Positions 1 through 8,601 of a stretch of 51,941 nucleotides of DNA are shown in pieces. The stretch lies in assembly GCA_904397835.1 (NCBI GenBank), contig CAJFOV010000012.1:1-51941 (forward strand), given 5' to 3'. The position numbers and the translations under genes were made by a program. Position 1 is the first letter of the stretch. Every line of letters begins with the position of its first letter. Below the pieces are notes generated by a model. It saw only the letters and a list, made by a program, of their open reading frames with translations. It did not search any database and was not told where the DNA came from. Origin of the DNA: Candidatus Aristotella avistercoris. Its GTDB lineage: Bacteria; Bacillota; Clostridia; Oscillospirales; Ruminococcaceae.

Positions 1-57
1 GTCCGATGAAAAAGCGCTGCTTTTGAATCGGTCAACGCCGTGAGGTTATTATAACAT
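1..57. repeat. Hairpin-forming intergenic repeat, copy 1 (cut by window edge)
   Basis: The 57 bases are identical to 110-166 except for the three bases at the tip of the predicted hairpin (GCT here, CAT there). The core pairs CCGAT with ATCGG and AAAAGC with GCTTTT. The upstream part of the element, seen in copy 2, would lie outside the window. Stem conservation with a changed loop suggests that structure matters. No coding capacity is visible. Confidence 0.75.
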
Positions 58-87
58 CCAAAAGGCCCGCAGGGCCGATCCCTCTGA

Positions 88-166
88 GCGTTACAATGTT
101 CTCTCAGGCGTCCGATGAAAAAGCCATGCTTTTGAATCGGTCAACGCCGTGAGGTTATTATAACAT
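88..166. repeat. Hairpin-forming intergenic repeat, copy 2 (full length)
   Basis: This is the most complete copy, about 79 bases. Its two halves form a long imperfect inverted repeat: GTTACAAT near 91 faces ATTATAAC near 158, CTCAGGCGT faces ACGCCGTGAG, CCGAT faces ATCGG, and AAAAGC faces GCTTTT around a three-base loop. The form is that of a small MITE-like or REP-like element. No target-site duplication could be identified by eye. Confidence 0.75.
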
Positions 167-564
167 AATCTTTCTCTATTTGAAAGTCTATTGGCAATGT
201 CTTATGAAAGTTTTTATTTTTTCTCTGACAAAATATATCGCATTGGACTTGGCTCCCTACAAAAGGGATGCACAGGGTACCCTCCACAGCATTGTTCTCC
301 ATCTTTTATACAAACGGACACCCTTTGCACAATTCCCCTATTCTGTCGAGGACATCTCTTTCAGTATACCCAGAGTAATCCACACTTTCCACCAAGTTTT
401 CAACAATTCCAATTCTTTTTTCTCTGTCTTTTTCCTCTTACTTGTGAAAGTTTTGTCACACATCGTTCCTTTTTCCACAGGGGAACCATTTCGAGTTTCC
501 CCCAATTTTTCTGGCGTCTTACCGGGATTATACAGATAGTGTACAAGTTTTTTTCGCGGACCTC
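167..564. other. AT-rich intergenic stretch, no supported gene
   Basis: This stretch is much richer in A and T than the rest of the window, and its plus strand is strongly pyrimidine-biased. Two long stop-free plus frames exist, but neither has a ribosome binding site or a protein that resembles a known family. Several near-matches to the DnaA box TTATCCACA occur (for example around 377-385 and 471-479), but the case for an origin is weak. Confidence 0.5.
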
Positions 565-593
565 TTGACTTCTGACTGCAAAGATGTTAAGAT
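565..593 (+). promoter_or_regulatory. Sigma-A type promoter for tRNA-Leu
   Basis: TTGACT at 565-570, a 17-base spacer, and TAAGAT at 588-593. The start point would fall near 600, about eight bases before the mature tRNA, which is a usual distance. Confidence 0.7.
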
Positions 594-607
594 AATCTGC
601 GTGATAC

Positions 608-690
608 GCGAGTGTGCTGGAACTGGCAGACAGGCACGTTTGAGGTGCGTGTGCTTCGGCGTACGGGTTCAAGTCCCGTCACTCGCACCA
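608..690 (+). tRNA. tRNA-Leu (anticodon GAG)
   Basis: The acceptor stem pairs GCGAGTG (608-614) with CACTCGC (680-686), followed by discriminator A and an encoded CCA (688-690). The anticodon stem pairs CACGT with GCGTG around the loop TTGAGGT, which gives anticodon GAG reading CUU and CUC leucine codons. The T arm carries GGTTCAAGTCC, and a long variable arm makes this a class II tRNA as expected for leucine. It stands alone with its own promoter and terminator. Confidence 0.95.
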
Positions 691-696
691 CCGTCC

Positions 697-726
697 GGAG
701 AGCTCTAGGGCTCTCCGTTTTCTTTT
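697..726 (+). terminator. Intrinsic terminator after tRNA-Leu
   Basis: GGAGAGC (697-703) pairs with GCTCTCC (710-716) and is followed by GTTTTCTTTT. Confidence 0.85.
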
Positions 727-753
727 ATCCACTATACCATTGTGACACCTGCG

Positions 754-800
754 GGGATCCTTATGTCATCGGAGCGGCCATAAGGATCCCTATTCTTTTT
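754..800 (+). terminator. Second plus-strand terminator
   Basis: A perfect 12-base stem (754-765 with 779-790, starting GGGATCC) encloses a 13-base loop and is followed by TATTCTTTTTTT. It may back up the tRNA terminator. The rest of 727-1030 shows no gene. Confidence 0.75.
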
Positions 801-1030
801 TTCTTGGAGAAACCCTTCCAAAACACTCTCAATAGGTCTTTCTTCGTATGTAGCAGGAGCGGTGTTTGGTAGACCTTTTATTTTTCCATAAGGCCATGCA
901 GCATTTCTGCCCAAGGATTGGAAGTGCACAATGCCACTCTTTTTAGCCAGTGGACATCATCTGATGACATCCCCATGTCATTTTTCCTCAGAATTTGCAG
1001 AGAAAACAGATTCCATTGACTCCAGGCGAT

Positions 1031-2713
1031 CTACTCCTCCTGATGGGACAGATATAACTTCAGCGCACAGATGCTCATTTGGATCTGGAAAAGATCCTGC
1101 TGCTGGTTCAAATCGATCCCCAAAATATCCCGGATTTTGTTGATGCGATAGGCCAATGAATTCCGGTGTAAAAACAGGGCCGCAGCCGCCTGCGTCACAT
1201 TAAATTTGCAGTGGATGAACACGTCCAAAGTCTGAACCAAGTTGGTGGCATTCTCCTGATCCTCCATATACAGAGGCCACACCAGATCTGCAAAGCTGCG
1301 CAGTTCCTCTGTGCTCAGGGTTCGGTCCATCATATGATAAATCTGCAAATCATCATAGGTGTGTACCGTCTCCTGGGGTTGGATCTTTTCTCCCAGGGCA
1401 ATCATATCCAGAGCCTGCCGGAAGGAAGCCGGGATCTGAGATATCTCATCGCTGCACATGCTGACGCCGATGGTCAAATCCATCTCCTGTTCCTTGGCCA
1501 GCTTCAAAATTGCCCGTGCAAAGACCTGGGTCTTGCTTCGAATCTCCCCTCGAGAGGCTGAGACTGGGAAGAAGAGGAAGAGGGGAAAATGATTCTCAAA
1601 ATTTGTGGTAAAGCACTCCAACGACATCTGGCTGGCCAACCGTGCGGCAGAGACACGGATCATTCCCAGCATGCTGTGACGTTTTTCAAAGGGGAAGGTG
1701 TCAAATCCCCGGATGGCTAGATCCATACAGATGCGCCGGCTCTTGGTATCAAAACCAAAGAGGTTGGCATACCGCTGGATTTGCCCCTTTGTCACCTGAT
1801 CATTGAGCAGAACCTTGCTGACAAAATCATTTTTGACACGCAACTGCTCTGTGGGCAGATATTGATTTTTGATAAAATACAGTTCCAGGGCCGCCTTCAC
1901 ATGCTCTAACAGCTGGTAATGCCTATCCGTCATATGGGTGACGGTCTCAGCAACAACCAGATATCCCCCCAGGAGGTCATTCAAAGTGACTGATGCAAAG
2001 ATCAGTTTTATCCCCTTCCCCGGGGTCGGAAGTGTCAGGTTGTAAAAGCCAAAACGGTTCTCCTCATAGGCTTTTTGCACTGTGCGGGTGTCCTTGGTGC
2101 TCAGTGCCGGATCCCCCCGCTTTAAGCGCAGGAGCCGGTGTAGACCAATGGGATCGTCTGCAATGTTTTCATACTCGATCAGCTGCAGCTCCTTATCCAG
2201 CAGAAGGACGGGATTGGCCAGGGCGATGCTGATGTGGTAGAGGACCTCCTGAATCCCCGTATCCGTCAGCAGGCTCTGGATGAGCTGCTGATAGAGCAAG
2301 TTGCCCTTTTCCACCATCCCCATATTCTCCCGGAACAGGCTCTGGTGAATGTGGCTGGCAATGTCTGAAAATCGCAGGGAATAATCCACTTCCACAATGG
2401 GCAGCCCATACCGGTTGCCCTGCTCCATAAACTCCTCCCGGGCCTCCTCATAGTACTGGTTGACCTTTACTGCCAGGCAGGCACAGCCCTTTTGGGCCAA
2501 GTCCCGCACGATGGTCATTTTTAATCTGGGGTTCTCCTTGGTGACGTAGCCAATGGATGCAACAAATGCGCCGCTGCGCACCCACTGGGCAATGTCGGGG
2601 GTATCCACAATAGTAAAACAGGTCACTGGATTGGATAGCCCCTCAAACCCGGCCACACAGCGCATTTGATTGCCCTTGATGCTTGCAATCAGCCGTTCCA
2701 CCGTAAAAGCCAT
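1031..2713 (-). CDS. PucR family transcriptional regulator
   Basis: A 560-residue DNA-binding regulator. Residues about 1-125 match the PucR N-terminal domain (TVERLIA at the start, then SGAFVASIG and LPIVEVD). The middle is a GGDEF-like/CdaR-type sensor region. The C-terminus (about 495-555: NVTQAAAALFLHRNSLAYR) is the PucR helix-turn-helix. PucR proteins control purine, amino-acid or amide catabolism in Firmicutes. The ATG is preceded by GAGGTG at a good distance. It is transcribed away from the creatininase-family gene with a 129-base shared control region, so local control of that operon is likely. The effector cannot be read from the sequence. Confidence 0.9.
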   Translation of the reverse strand: MAFTVERLIASIKGNQMRCVAGFEGLSNPVTCFTIVDTPDIAQWVRSGAFVASIGYVTKENPRLKMTIVRDLAQKGCACLAVKVNQYYEEAREEFMEQGNRYGLPIVEVDYSLRFSDIASHIHQSLFRENMGMVEKGNLLYQQLIQSLLTDTGIQEVLYHISIALANPVLLLDKELQLIEYENIADDPIGLHRLLRLKRGDPALSTKDTRTVQKAYEENRFGFYNLTLPTPGKGIKLIFASVTLNDLLGGYLVVAETVTHMTDRHYQLLEHVKAALELYFIKNQYLPTEQLRVKNDFVSKVLLNDQVTKGQIQRYANLFGFDTKSRRICMDLAIRGFDTFPFEKRHSMLGMIRVSAARLASQMSLECFTTNFENHFPLFLFFPVSASRGEIRSKTQVFARAILKLAKEQEMDLTIGVSMCSDEISQIPASFRQALDMIALGEKIQPQETVHTYDDLQIYHMMDRTLSTEELRSFADLVWPLYMEDQENATNLVQTLDVFIHCKFNVTQAAAALFLHRNSLAYRINKIRDILGIDLNQQQDLFQIQMSICALKLYLSHQEE

Positions 2714-2750
2714 ACCATCACCTCATTGTGCAGATTTACATTCAGTTTCT

Positions 2751-2776
2751 CATATTATTGTGCTCAATGCAATATG
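2751..2776. promoter_or_regulatory. Interrupted dyad in the PucR/creatininase divergent region
   Basis: CATATTATTG (2751-2760) faces CAATGCAATATG (2765-2776), a dyad with a two-base bulge, in the short region between the two divergent genes. It is a candidate operator for the adjacent PucR protein. The role is inferred from position only. Confidence 0.4.
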
Positions 2777-2842
2777 ATAAAGGAAACAAATCCTCTATAT
2801 TTAAATCAGATACCAACAATTCTCATAATATGGAGGGATTGC

Positions 2843-3589
2843 ATGAACAGAGAAATGGTCAAAATGACCTGGACTGAATTTCGGGACGCCGTTTCCCACC
2901 GGCCGGTGATTCTGCCGGTAGGCTCTGTGGAACAGCACGGCTACCATCTGCCCCTGAGCGTGGATGTGATCACATCCCACAATCTGTCCCTGCTGCTGGC
3001 GGAGGAGATCGACGGAATTGTGGCCCCTGCCATCCAATACGGATACAAATCCAAGCCCTCCAGCGGTGGAGGCCCCCTCTTCCCCGGAACCATCGATCTA
3101 AATGGGGACACCCTGGTCCACCAGGTCTATGACATTTTGGCGGAATTTGCACGGGATGGGGTCCAATATGTCTTTCTCATGAATGGGCACTTTGAAAACG
3201 AGGCCTTTTTGGCCGAGGCCATGGATCTGGCCACCAAGGAGTTTCCCATCACCACCGCCATGGCCAGCTGGTGGGATCTGATTCCCCAGGATGTTGTGGC
3301 TCAGGTGTTCCAGGAGGTCCCCTTCCCTGGCTGGGACTTGGAACATGCGGCGCTGACTGAGACCTCCATGGTGATGTATTTTGCCCCGGAGCTGGTCCAC
3401 ATGGACCGCTATGTGGAGGAGCCGACATTTGAGCGGATCCCCTACCACCGCTATCCGGTCAAACCGGGGTTGGTCCCCCCCTCTGGTCCTCTGGCAACCG
3501 CTCGGACTGCCAGTGCACAGAAGGGCCAGATGATGGCCCAGGCGGTGGTTCAGGCCTGTGCCAAAATTTATGAAAAAACAAAAAAATGA
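2843..3589 (+). CDS. Creatininase family protein (metal-dependent amidohydrolase)
   Basis: A 248-residue protein of the creatininase/mycofactocin MftE superfamily, which opens cyclic amides such as creatinine or acts on related amides. Near residues 25-41 is PVGSVEQHGYHLPLSVD, which supplies the Glu, His and Asp of the binuclear metal site. NGHFEN (about 112) and a Glu in ALTETS (about 176) are the other family motifs. Length fits the family (about 240-260). The ATG at 2843 is chosen because GGAGGG lies five bases upstream; a longer open frame begins at 2666 but has no ribosome site. It leads a three-gene operon with an amidohydrolase and a DUF819 membrane protein. True creatininase activity is possible but other lactams or amides are equally open. 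Confidence 0.85.
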   Translation: MNREMVKMTWTEFRDAVSHRPVILPVGSVEQHGYHLPLSVDVITSHNLSLLLAEEIDGIVAPAIQYGYKSKPSSGGGPLFPGTIDLNGDTLVHQVYDILAEFARDGVQYVFLMNGHFENEAFLAEAMDLATKEFPITTAMASWWDLIPQDVVAQVFQEVPFPGWDLEHAALTETSMVMYFAPELVHMDRYVEEPTFERIPYHRYPVKPGLVPPSGPLATARTASAQKGQMMAQAVVQACAKIYEKTKK

Positions 3590-3655
3590 TGGATCCGGGG
3601 GAGATGGAAGCCTCCCCCGACCACCGGTATCACCTGACGATAGGAGGAAGAGAGA

Positions 3656-4879
3656 ATGCTTGTGCTGAAAAATTGTCACCTGATCCCTGATCTGACTGAG
3701 GGTTTTGATGGTGACAAGGCAGACGTCTTAATCCAAGACGGCGTCATTGGGGCCATAGCCCCCTGTGGGACAGATTTTGGCCCCTGCCCCCAGTATGACC
3801 TAAAGGGCAGGACTTTGATGCCCGGCATGTACGACCTGCACACCCACATCCAATACACGGGATATGGGGATATGCATGACGGAGGCCGGGATGAGTACCA
3901 GATCACCCTGGATGCGGTCAAACACGCCCAGGCCTGCCTCATGGCGGGTTTCACCACCCTGCGGGACTCCGGCGGAATCCCCAATTTGAACACCCATGTC
4001 AAGGAGTACTTTGACCAGGGCGTTCTCACCGGCCCCAACCTGATCGTCTGTGGCATGCTCCTGTCGCCCACGGAGCCCGGCAACAAGGTCAACCTCTGGG
4101 CCAGCAGAACCGTACATGAGGTGGACACCCCTGAGACCATCCGCATCGGCGTGCGGGAGGAGGTGCGCAATGGGGCCGATTACATCAAATATGTGGCCAG
4201 TGGCTCCATCTCCATGAAGGGGAGCGACCCCAAACGGCCCATCTCCACCTTTGAGGAGATCAAAACTTTGGTGGATGAGGCCGCCTTCAAAGGACGCTAC
4301 GTGGGCGCCCACTGCCACGACAACGGCAGCATCCTGCGCTGCCTGAAGGCCGGGGTCTACACCATTGAACACGCCTCGGTACTGGATGACGCCTGCATCC
4401 AACTGCTGAAGGAGGGGAAATCCTTCATCATCCCCACCCTGCTGGGTGCCTCCCAGCTCCGGGATCAGAAGGAGGCCATGCCCGCCTATGCTGCCTATTT
4501 TGGACGCTCCGCCGCCGAGGAGATCCGGGAGGCCTCCTTTGTCAGCTACCAGCGCGCCTACGACGAGGGCCTGCTCATGGGCCTTGGCACCGATATGGGC
4601 ATGCCCAACCAGTTCCACGGGGAGAACGCCAAGGAACTGCTCTACCGCAAAAAGTACTCCAACGTTCCCGCCATTGAGATCCTCAAGGAGGCCACCATCA
4701 ACAGCGCCACCATCCTGCGGGAACAGGACCGGCGCGGAACGGTCAAGGCCGGCAAGATTGCCGATCTCATCGTCATCGACGGCGACCCGGTTCAGGATAT
4801 CACCTGCATGTACGGCAAGGTGGATATGGTCCTGAAGTCCGGCGTCATTGTAAAGAATAAGGAGGAACAACTATGTTAG
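3656..4879 (+). CDS. Amidohydrolase family protein (imidazolonepropionase-like)
   Basis: A 407-residue amidohydrolase-superfamily enzyme. GMYDLHTHIQYTG near residue 57 carries the metal-binding HxH. Further on are GADYIKYVASG (about 174, with the Lys seen in this subgroup), GAHCHDNGS and IEHASVLD (metal histidines), and GLGTDMGMP (the Asp of strand 8). A C-terminal KAGKIADLIVIDGDP is the usual re-closing of the composite beta-sandwich. Such enzymes hydrolyse cyclic amides or dipeptides. AGGAGG precedes the ATG, and its last seven bases overlap the next gene, so the operon is translationally coupled. It plausibly acts on a product or relative of the creatininase-family substrate. Confidence 0.85.
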   Translation: MLVLKNCHLIPDLTEGFDGDKADVLIQDGVIGAIAPCGTDFGPCPQYDLKGRTLMPGMYDLHTHIQYTGYGDMHDGGRDEYQITLDAVKHAQACLMAGFTTLRDSGGIPNLNTHVKEYFDQGVLTGPNLIVCGMLLSPTEPGNKVNLWASRTVHEVDTPETIRIGVREEVRNGADYIKYVASGSISMKGSDPKRPISTFEEIKTLVDEAAFKGRYVGAHCHDNGSILRCLKAGVYTIEHASVLDDACIQLLKEGKSFIIPTLLGASQLRDQKEAMPAYAAYFGRSAAEEIREASFVSYQRAYDEGLLMGLGTDMGMPNQFHGENAKELLYRKKYSNVPAIEILKEATINSATILREQDRRGTVKAGKIADLIVIDGDPVQDITCMYGKVDMVLKSGVIVKNKEEQLC

Positions 4880-6060
4880 CTGACGGCGTCCTGATCAACG
4901 ATTCTGCCCTTGTGTTCTTTGCCATCCTCGCCCTGACCGTCTTTGCCGTCTACGCGGAAAAACGGTGGAAGTGGGCCGGCACCCTCTCCGCCCTTGGCAT
5001 CTGCGTCTTTGGCGCACTGATTCTGGTGAGCCTGAAGATCCTGCCAACGGTGTCCCCCGCATATGATATCATCTATGACTACTTTGTGCTGCTCCCCATC
5101 CCCATGATTTTGATCAACGCAAACATCAAGCGCATTGTCCGGGACAGCGGCCGGTCCTTTATCCTCATGAACATCGCCTGCGTGGGCGCCTGTTTGGGAG
5201 GCATTGCAGTGGGGTTGATCTTCCGGAACAACGCCTTCATCGGCCAGGACATCGCCGGCTACGTGGCCATGGAGGTGGGCGTCTGCACCGGCGGCATGGC
5301 CAACCAGGCGGCCATGGCCCAGGCCTTTGACGTCAGTGCCAACGTGGTCAGCTCCGCCGGCGTGGGTGGATGCCTGGTGGCGGTGGTCTTCCTGGTGGTG
5401 GTCTCCATGATCCCCAACCTGAAGTTCTTCCGCAACCACTTTAAGCATCCCCACATCGACGAGGTGGCGGCGGGCAAGGCCGTTGTATCCGCACAGGCGG
5501 AGGAGAAGGAGACCTTCTCCATCTATGCCCTGGGCAAGATGTTCGCCTTCTCCTTTGCAGTGCTGGGGATCTCCAATGTCATCTCTACATTGGTGTACTC
5601 CCTCTCTCTGCCGGACATTGTCACCCAGATCTTTGGCAACACCTACCTGCTGACGGTGATCCTCACGGTGCTGGTTGCCACCCTGTTCCCCAAATTTGCG
5701 GACTCCATCCGCTACGGCCAGGAGGTCGGCATGTTCATGCTGCTGATGTACATGGCCACTGTGGGTACCGGCGCCACCATCATGCAAGTGCTTGCCGCCG
5801 CACCCGTTGTCATCATTGCAGAGGTTGTGATCATCCTCTTCATCATGGTGCTGGTCTTTGCCGTGGGCAAGATCTGCAAGATGGATCTGGAGGAGATGCT
5901 CATTGCCATCAACGCCAGCTACGGCGGACCCAACACCGCTGCCGCCCTGGTGGGCACCAAGGGCTGGACCAAGCTGGCCGTTCCCGCCGTGCTCATCGGC
6001 GTCTATGGCATTGTGGTGGGCAACCCCTTGGGTGTGCTCATCGGCAACCTGTTCCTATAA
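4873..6060 (+). CDS. DUF819 family integral membrane protein
   Basis: A 395-residue protein with roughly ten hydrophobic helices and a soluble loop around residues 195-220. The C-terminal motif NASYGGPNTAAALVGTKGW and the earlier GVCTGGMANQAAMA are typical of the DUF819 (YjcL-like) family, which resembles secondary transporters with two repeated halves. The start overlaps the amidohydrolase stop by seven bases (ATGTTAG). As the third gene of the creatininase-family operon it is a reasonable candidate for substrate uptake or product export. No DUF819 substrate can be assigned from the sequence. Confidence 0.85.
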   Translation: MLADGVLINDSALVFFAILALTVFAVYAEKRWKWAGTLSALGICVFGALILVSLKILPTVSPAYDIIYDYFVLLPIPMILINANIKRIVRDSGRSFILMNIACVGACLGGIAVGLIFRNNAFIGQDIAGYVAMEVGVCTGGMANQAAMAQAFDVSANVVSSAGVGGCLVAVVFLVVVSMIPNLKFFRNHFKHPHIDEVAAGKAVVSAQAEEKETFSIYALGKMFAFSFAVLGISNVISTLVYSLSLPDIVTQIFGNTYLLTVILTVLVATLFPKFADSIRYGQEVGMFMLLMYMATVGTGATIMQVLAAAPVVIIAEVVIILFIMVLVFAVGKICKMDLEEMLIAINASYGGPNTAAALVGTKGWTKLAVPAVLIGVYGIVVGNPLGVLIGNLFL

Positions 6061-6104
6061 ATTCCATCACCTGAGATTCTGGTCAAATACAGCCCCCTCA
6101 AATG

Positions 6105-6142
6105 GGAAAAGTCCCGATGAAATGCTTCATCGGGACTTTTCC
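6105..6142. terminator. Strong hairpin ending the creatininase operon
   Basis: A perfect 17-base stem (6105-6121 with 6126-6142) around the loop ATGC. The T-rich arm ends the stem rather than following it. It lies between convergent genes and may stop both. Confidence 0.7.
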
Positions 6143-6197
6143 ATCATCCATACCCCCGGTGCAGTCGCTTGCCACGAAAACCGAGAAAAAGGGACAA

Positions 6198-6225
6198 AGA
6201 GGGGGCCCTACCGGAGGGTCCCTCT
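6198..6225 (-). terminator. Minus-strand terminator of the ureohydrolase gene
   Basis: On the minus strand AGAGGGACCCT pairs imperfectly with AGGGCCCCCTCT, followed by TTTGTCCCTTTTTC. The stop codon of the gene lies inside the stem. Confidence 0.6.
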
Positions 6226-7161
6226 CTTCTTTTGCAGTGCCAGAATGGAGAGGAATTCAAATACCAGGTTGGCCGCCAGATAGGCGGTGATCTCCCCGTG
6301 GTCGTAGGCCGGCAGAACCTCCACCAGGTCAAACCCCACAAAGTGTACATCCGTCAGCCCGCGGATCAGCTCCAACGCCTCATAGGAGGTGAAGCCCCCC
6401 ACCTCGGGGGTACCGGTGCCAGGGGCATAGGCGGGATCCACAAAGTCGATGTCAAAGGTGAGGAAGCAGGGCCGGTCACCCACACGCTCTCGAATGGCCT
6501 GAAGGAGTGCCTGCAGGCCCATCTGGCGGACTTTGTGGGCCGGGATCAGTTCCATCCCCAGCTGGGTGGCCATCTTGTGCTCATCCGGATCGTAGAGGGA
6601 ACCCCGCATGCCCACCTGGATGCAGTGGCTGGGGTCGATGAGCCCCTCCTCCAGCGCCCGGCGGAAGGGGGTGCCGTGGTTGTACTTTTCCCCAAACACG
6701 GTGTCACAGAGGTCAGAGTGGGAATCAAAGTGGATCAGCGCCACTGGGCCATAGGCCTTGGCCACCGCCCGCAGCTCCGCCAGAGTGATGGAGTGGTCCC
6801 CACCCAGTACAATGGGCAGCGCCCCATCCTGGAGAATCTGGGCAACGCCCGCCTCAATGGCGGCATAGGTGGGGTGAATGTAGCCGGGCACAATGGGGAA
6901 ATCCCCCAAATCGCCGCCGGCAAGGCCCTCCATAATGTTCACCTGCTGGATGACGTTGTTTGGCTTCATCATACAGGAGATGTTGCGGATGGCCGAAGGG
7001 CCAAAGCGGGAGCCGGTGCGAAAGGAGCTCGCCGTATCGAAGGGAGCTCCAGCAATGGCAAAATCCAGGCCCTTGGCGGAATTGACCCGCTGCAGGCGCA
7101 TAAAGGTCCCCATATTGCAAAATCGCGGGGACGTGAGGGCGCTGGCAGGCTGTTGAGACAT
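6208..7161 (-). CDS. speB: Agmatinase/ureohydrolase family protein
   Basis: A 317-residue arginase-superfamily enzyme that would split a guanidino compound into urea and an amine. The binuclear manganese site is complete: GGDHSIT (about 120), HFDSHSD (about 143) and FDIDFVDPAYAPGTGTPE (about 227). ATG at 7161 is preceded by GGAGGATG. Family members act on agmatine, guanidinobutyrate, guanidinopropionate, guanidine and others, so the symbol speB marks the family and not the substrate. It is convergent with the creatininase-family operon and divergent from a LysR regulator, so a guanidino acid or creatine-like substrate deserves consideration. Confidence 0.85.
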   Translation of the reverse strand: MSQQPASALTSPRFCNMGTFMRLQRVNSAKGLDFAIAGAPFDTASSFRTGSRFGPSAIRNISCMMKPNNVIQQVNIMEGLAGGDLGDFPIVPGYIHPTYAAIEAGVAQILQDGALPIVLGGDHSITLAELRAVAKAYGPVALIHFDSHSDLCDTVFGEKYNHGTPFRRALEEGLIDPSHCIQVGMRGSLYDPDEHKMATQLGMELIPAHKVRQMGLQALLQAIRERVGDRPCFLTFDIDFVDPAYAPGTGTPEVGGFTSYEALELIRGLTDVHFVGFDLVEVLPAYDHGEITAYLAANLVFEFLSILALQKKRGTLR

Positions 7162-7186
7162 GATATCATCCTCCTTACCGTCATTT

Positions 7187-7207
7187 CAGGGCGCCCACTG
7201 CGCCCTG
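7187..7207 (-). other. Leader hairpin of the ureohydrolase mRNA
   Basis: CAGGGCGC (7187-7194) pairs with GCGCCCTG (7200-7207) around a five-base loop, between the likely -10 box and the ribosome site. It may stabilise the mRNA. No riboswitch fold was recognised. Confidence 0.45.
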
Positions 7208-7218
7208 TTCCTGCCACC

Positions 7219-7250
7219 ATTATATCACCCACAAGCCTCGGGCTGTGATG
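7219..7250 (-). promoter_or_regulatory. Candidate LysR-controlled promoter of the ureohydrolase gene
   Basis: A minus-strand TATAAT (7219-7224) has no good -35 box. Instead a dyad, ATCAC...GTGAT with inner CACAAGCC/GGCTGTG (7225-7249), covers the -35 region. This is the usual placing of a LysR activator site, and a LysR gene is divergent from here. The function is inferred. The rest of the 7162-7490 gap holds no gene. Confidence 0.4.
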
Positions 7251-7490
7251 GAACCTTTTGATCATTGATTCCAGTTTTTTATCACCCAGAAACAGAGATA
7301 CTCTCCTTTGAAAAATTCACCCCTTGCTCCCTGTCGAATGTGCATGTTGGGAACTGACGATGAAAAACAAACCCCATCGCCTGATTCAAATTTTCCATCA
7401 CCACCTCCTCCGACGTGTGGTAATTGGGAGGCAGGCAGTTCCAAATCGCCCGTTCCGTGCCCGTTTCTTCCTGAAAGGAGGCAAAACAAA

Positions 7491-8396
7491 ATGAACATCA
7501 AACAACTGGAGTCCGTCCTAGAGATCAGCCGGTGCGGCTCCATGCGCCAGGCGGCGCAGAACCTATATGTGACACAGCCTGCCCTGAGTGCCGCGGTCAA
7601 ACAGCTGGAGCAGGAGCTGGACTACGCCATCTTCCTGCGCAAGCCCTCAGGCATGACCCTGACGCCGGAGGGAAGGCTCCTGTTGCAATCTGCCCAGCGG
7701 ATGGTGGAGGAGGCCCAGCGCATCCGGCACATCCCCCGCCTGCTGCAGGAAGAGAGCAGCCTCTCTATCTCCTGCACCTGGTCCGCCCTGCTTATGGACT
7801 GCTTCATCCAATTCCGTGGCCAATTTCCCCAAGAGCAGGCGCTGGATGACCTGCGGGAGACCGGGTTTGGCCAGTGCGTCCGGGACGTCATGGACCGCAC
7901 CCGCCGCATGTCCCTGATCTTCTGTTCCCAGGGGGCCCGCCAAGGGGAGCTGCAAAAGCTGCAGACCTACCATCTGGCCATGGAACCCCTCTTGGAGGAT
8001 GTGCCGGCTGTCTGCCTGCTCTCCAAATTCCATCCCCTGAGCCGGTTTCCCCAGGTGAACGGCACACAGCTGGCCCAGTGCGCCCTGGTCGCCTACGCGT
8101 CGGCGGACAAAGTGGAATCGCTGGAGCATTCAAGGGAAAGCCATGGAGCGGACCGCCTCTCTGTATTTGACCGGGGCGGTCTGATGGACGCCGTGGATCA
8201 CGGCTATGTGGCCGTCATCCCCAGGGACCCGGTGCTGGAGGCGGCCCACCCCAATCTGGTGGCCCGACCCCTTCAGGAGGGAACCTGTTTCTCCCTCTGT
8301 CTGCTGCGACAGACGGCCCAGCATTTCAATCCCCGGGAGGAGCAGTTCCTCTCCTGGCTGCGTCCCCGGCTGCAGGAGGCCTACAGAGCATCCTAA
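7491..8396 (+). CDS. LysR family transcriptional regulator
   Basis: A 301-residue regulator. Residues 1-60 form the winged helix-turn-helix (MNIKQLESVLEIS, then MRQAAQNLYVTQPALSAAVKQLE). The rest is the periplasmic-binding-like effector domain. ATG at 7491 follows AAAGGAGG; an upstream extension of the frame to 7308 lacks such a site. It is divergent from the ureohydrolase gene, which is the classic LysR target arrangement. Confidence 0.9.
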   Translation: MNIKQLESVLEISRCGSMRQAAQNLYVTQPALSAAVKQLEQELDYAIFLRKPSGMTLTPEGRLLLQSAQRMVEEAQRIRHIPRLLQEESSLSISCTWSALLMDCFIQFRGQFPQEQALDDLRETGFGQCVRDVMDRTRRMSLIFCSQGARQGELQKLQTYHLAMEPLLEDVPAVCLLSKFHPLSRFPQVNGTQLAQCALVAYASADKVESLEHSRESHGADRLSVFDRGGLMDAVDHGYVAVIPRDPVLEAAHPNLVARPLQEGTCFSLCLLRQTAQHFNPREEQFLSWLRPRLQEAYRAS

Positions 8397-8601
8397 GCTG
8401 GGGAGCCATGAGGATTATCCCCCTGGCCCCCTCGACAAAATGGCCTGGGATCCCCCAGGAAAACACCTTGCAAAGGACCCCGCCGGCGGCTATAATAGAC
8501 CAGTGAACAGGATTCCAACAAGCGGCTGCATTCCACAGGTGGCTGGAATGCGGCCCTTCTTTTCCATTGCAAGGACACCAGAACAGAAAGGAGCAGTCGC
8601 C

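Noticed and set aside
360-490. Cluster of DnaA-box-like sequences in AT-rich DNA, suggesting oriC
   Set aside because: None of the matches to TTATCCACA is exact, no dnaA, dnaN or rpmH is near, and the highly expressed genes to the right (ffh, rpsP, trmD) run on the minus strand, towards this site, which is the wrong direction for an origin here.
180-568. Two overlapping open frames of 119 and 125 codons on the plus strand
   Set aside because: No ribosome site, unlike codon use, no family resemblance; the frames are open because the strand is pyrimidine-rich.
3800-4870. Long open frame (356 codons) opposite the amidohydrolase gene
   Set aside because: It is the antisense shadow of a well-supported gene with clear metal-site motifs; the same applies to the long opposite frames across 4876-5787, 6169-7248, 10041-12005 and 33549-35036.
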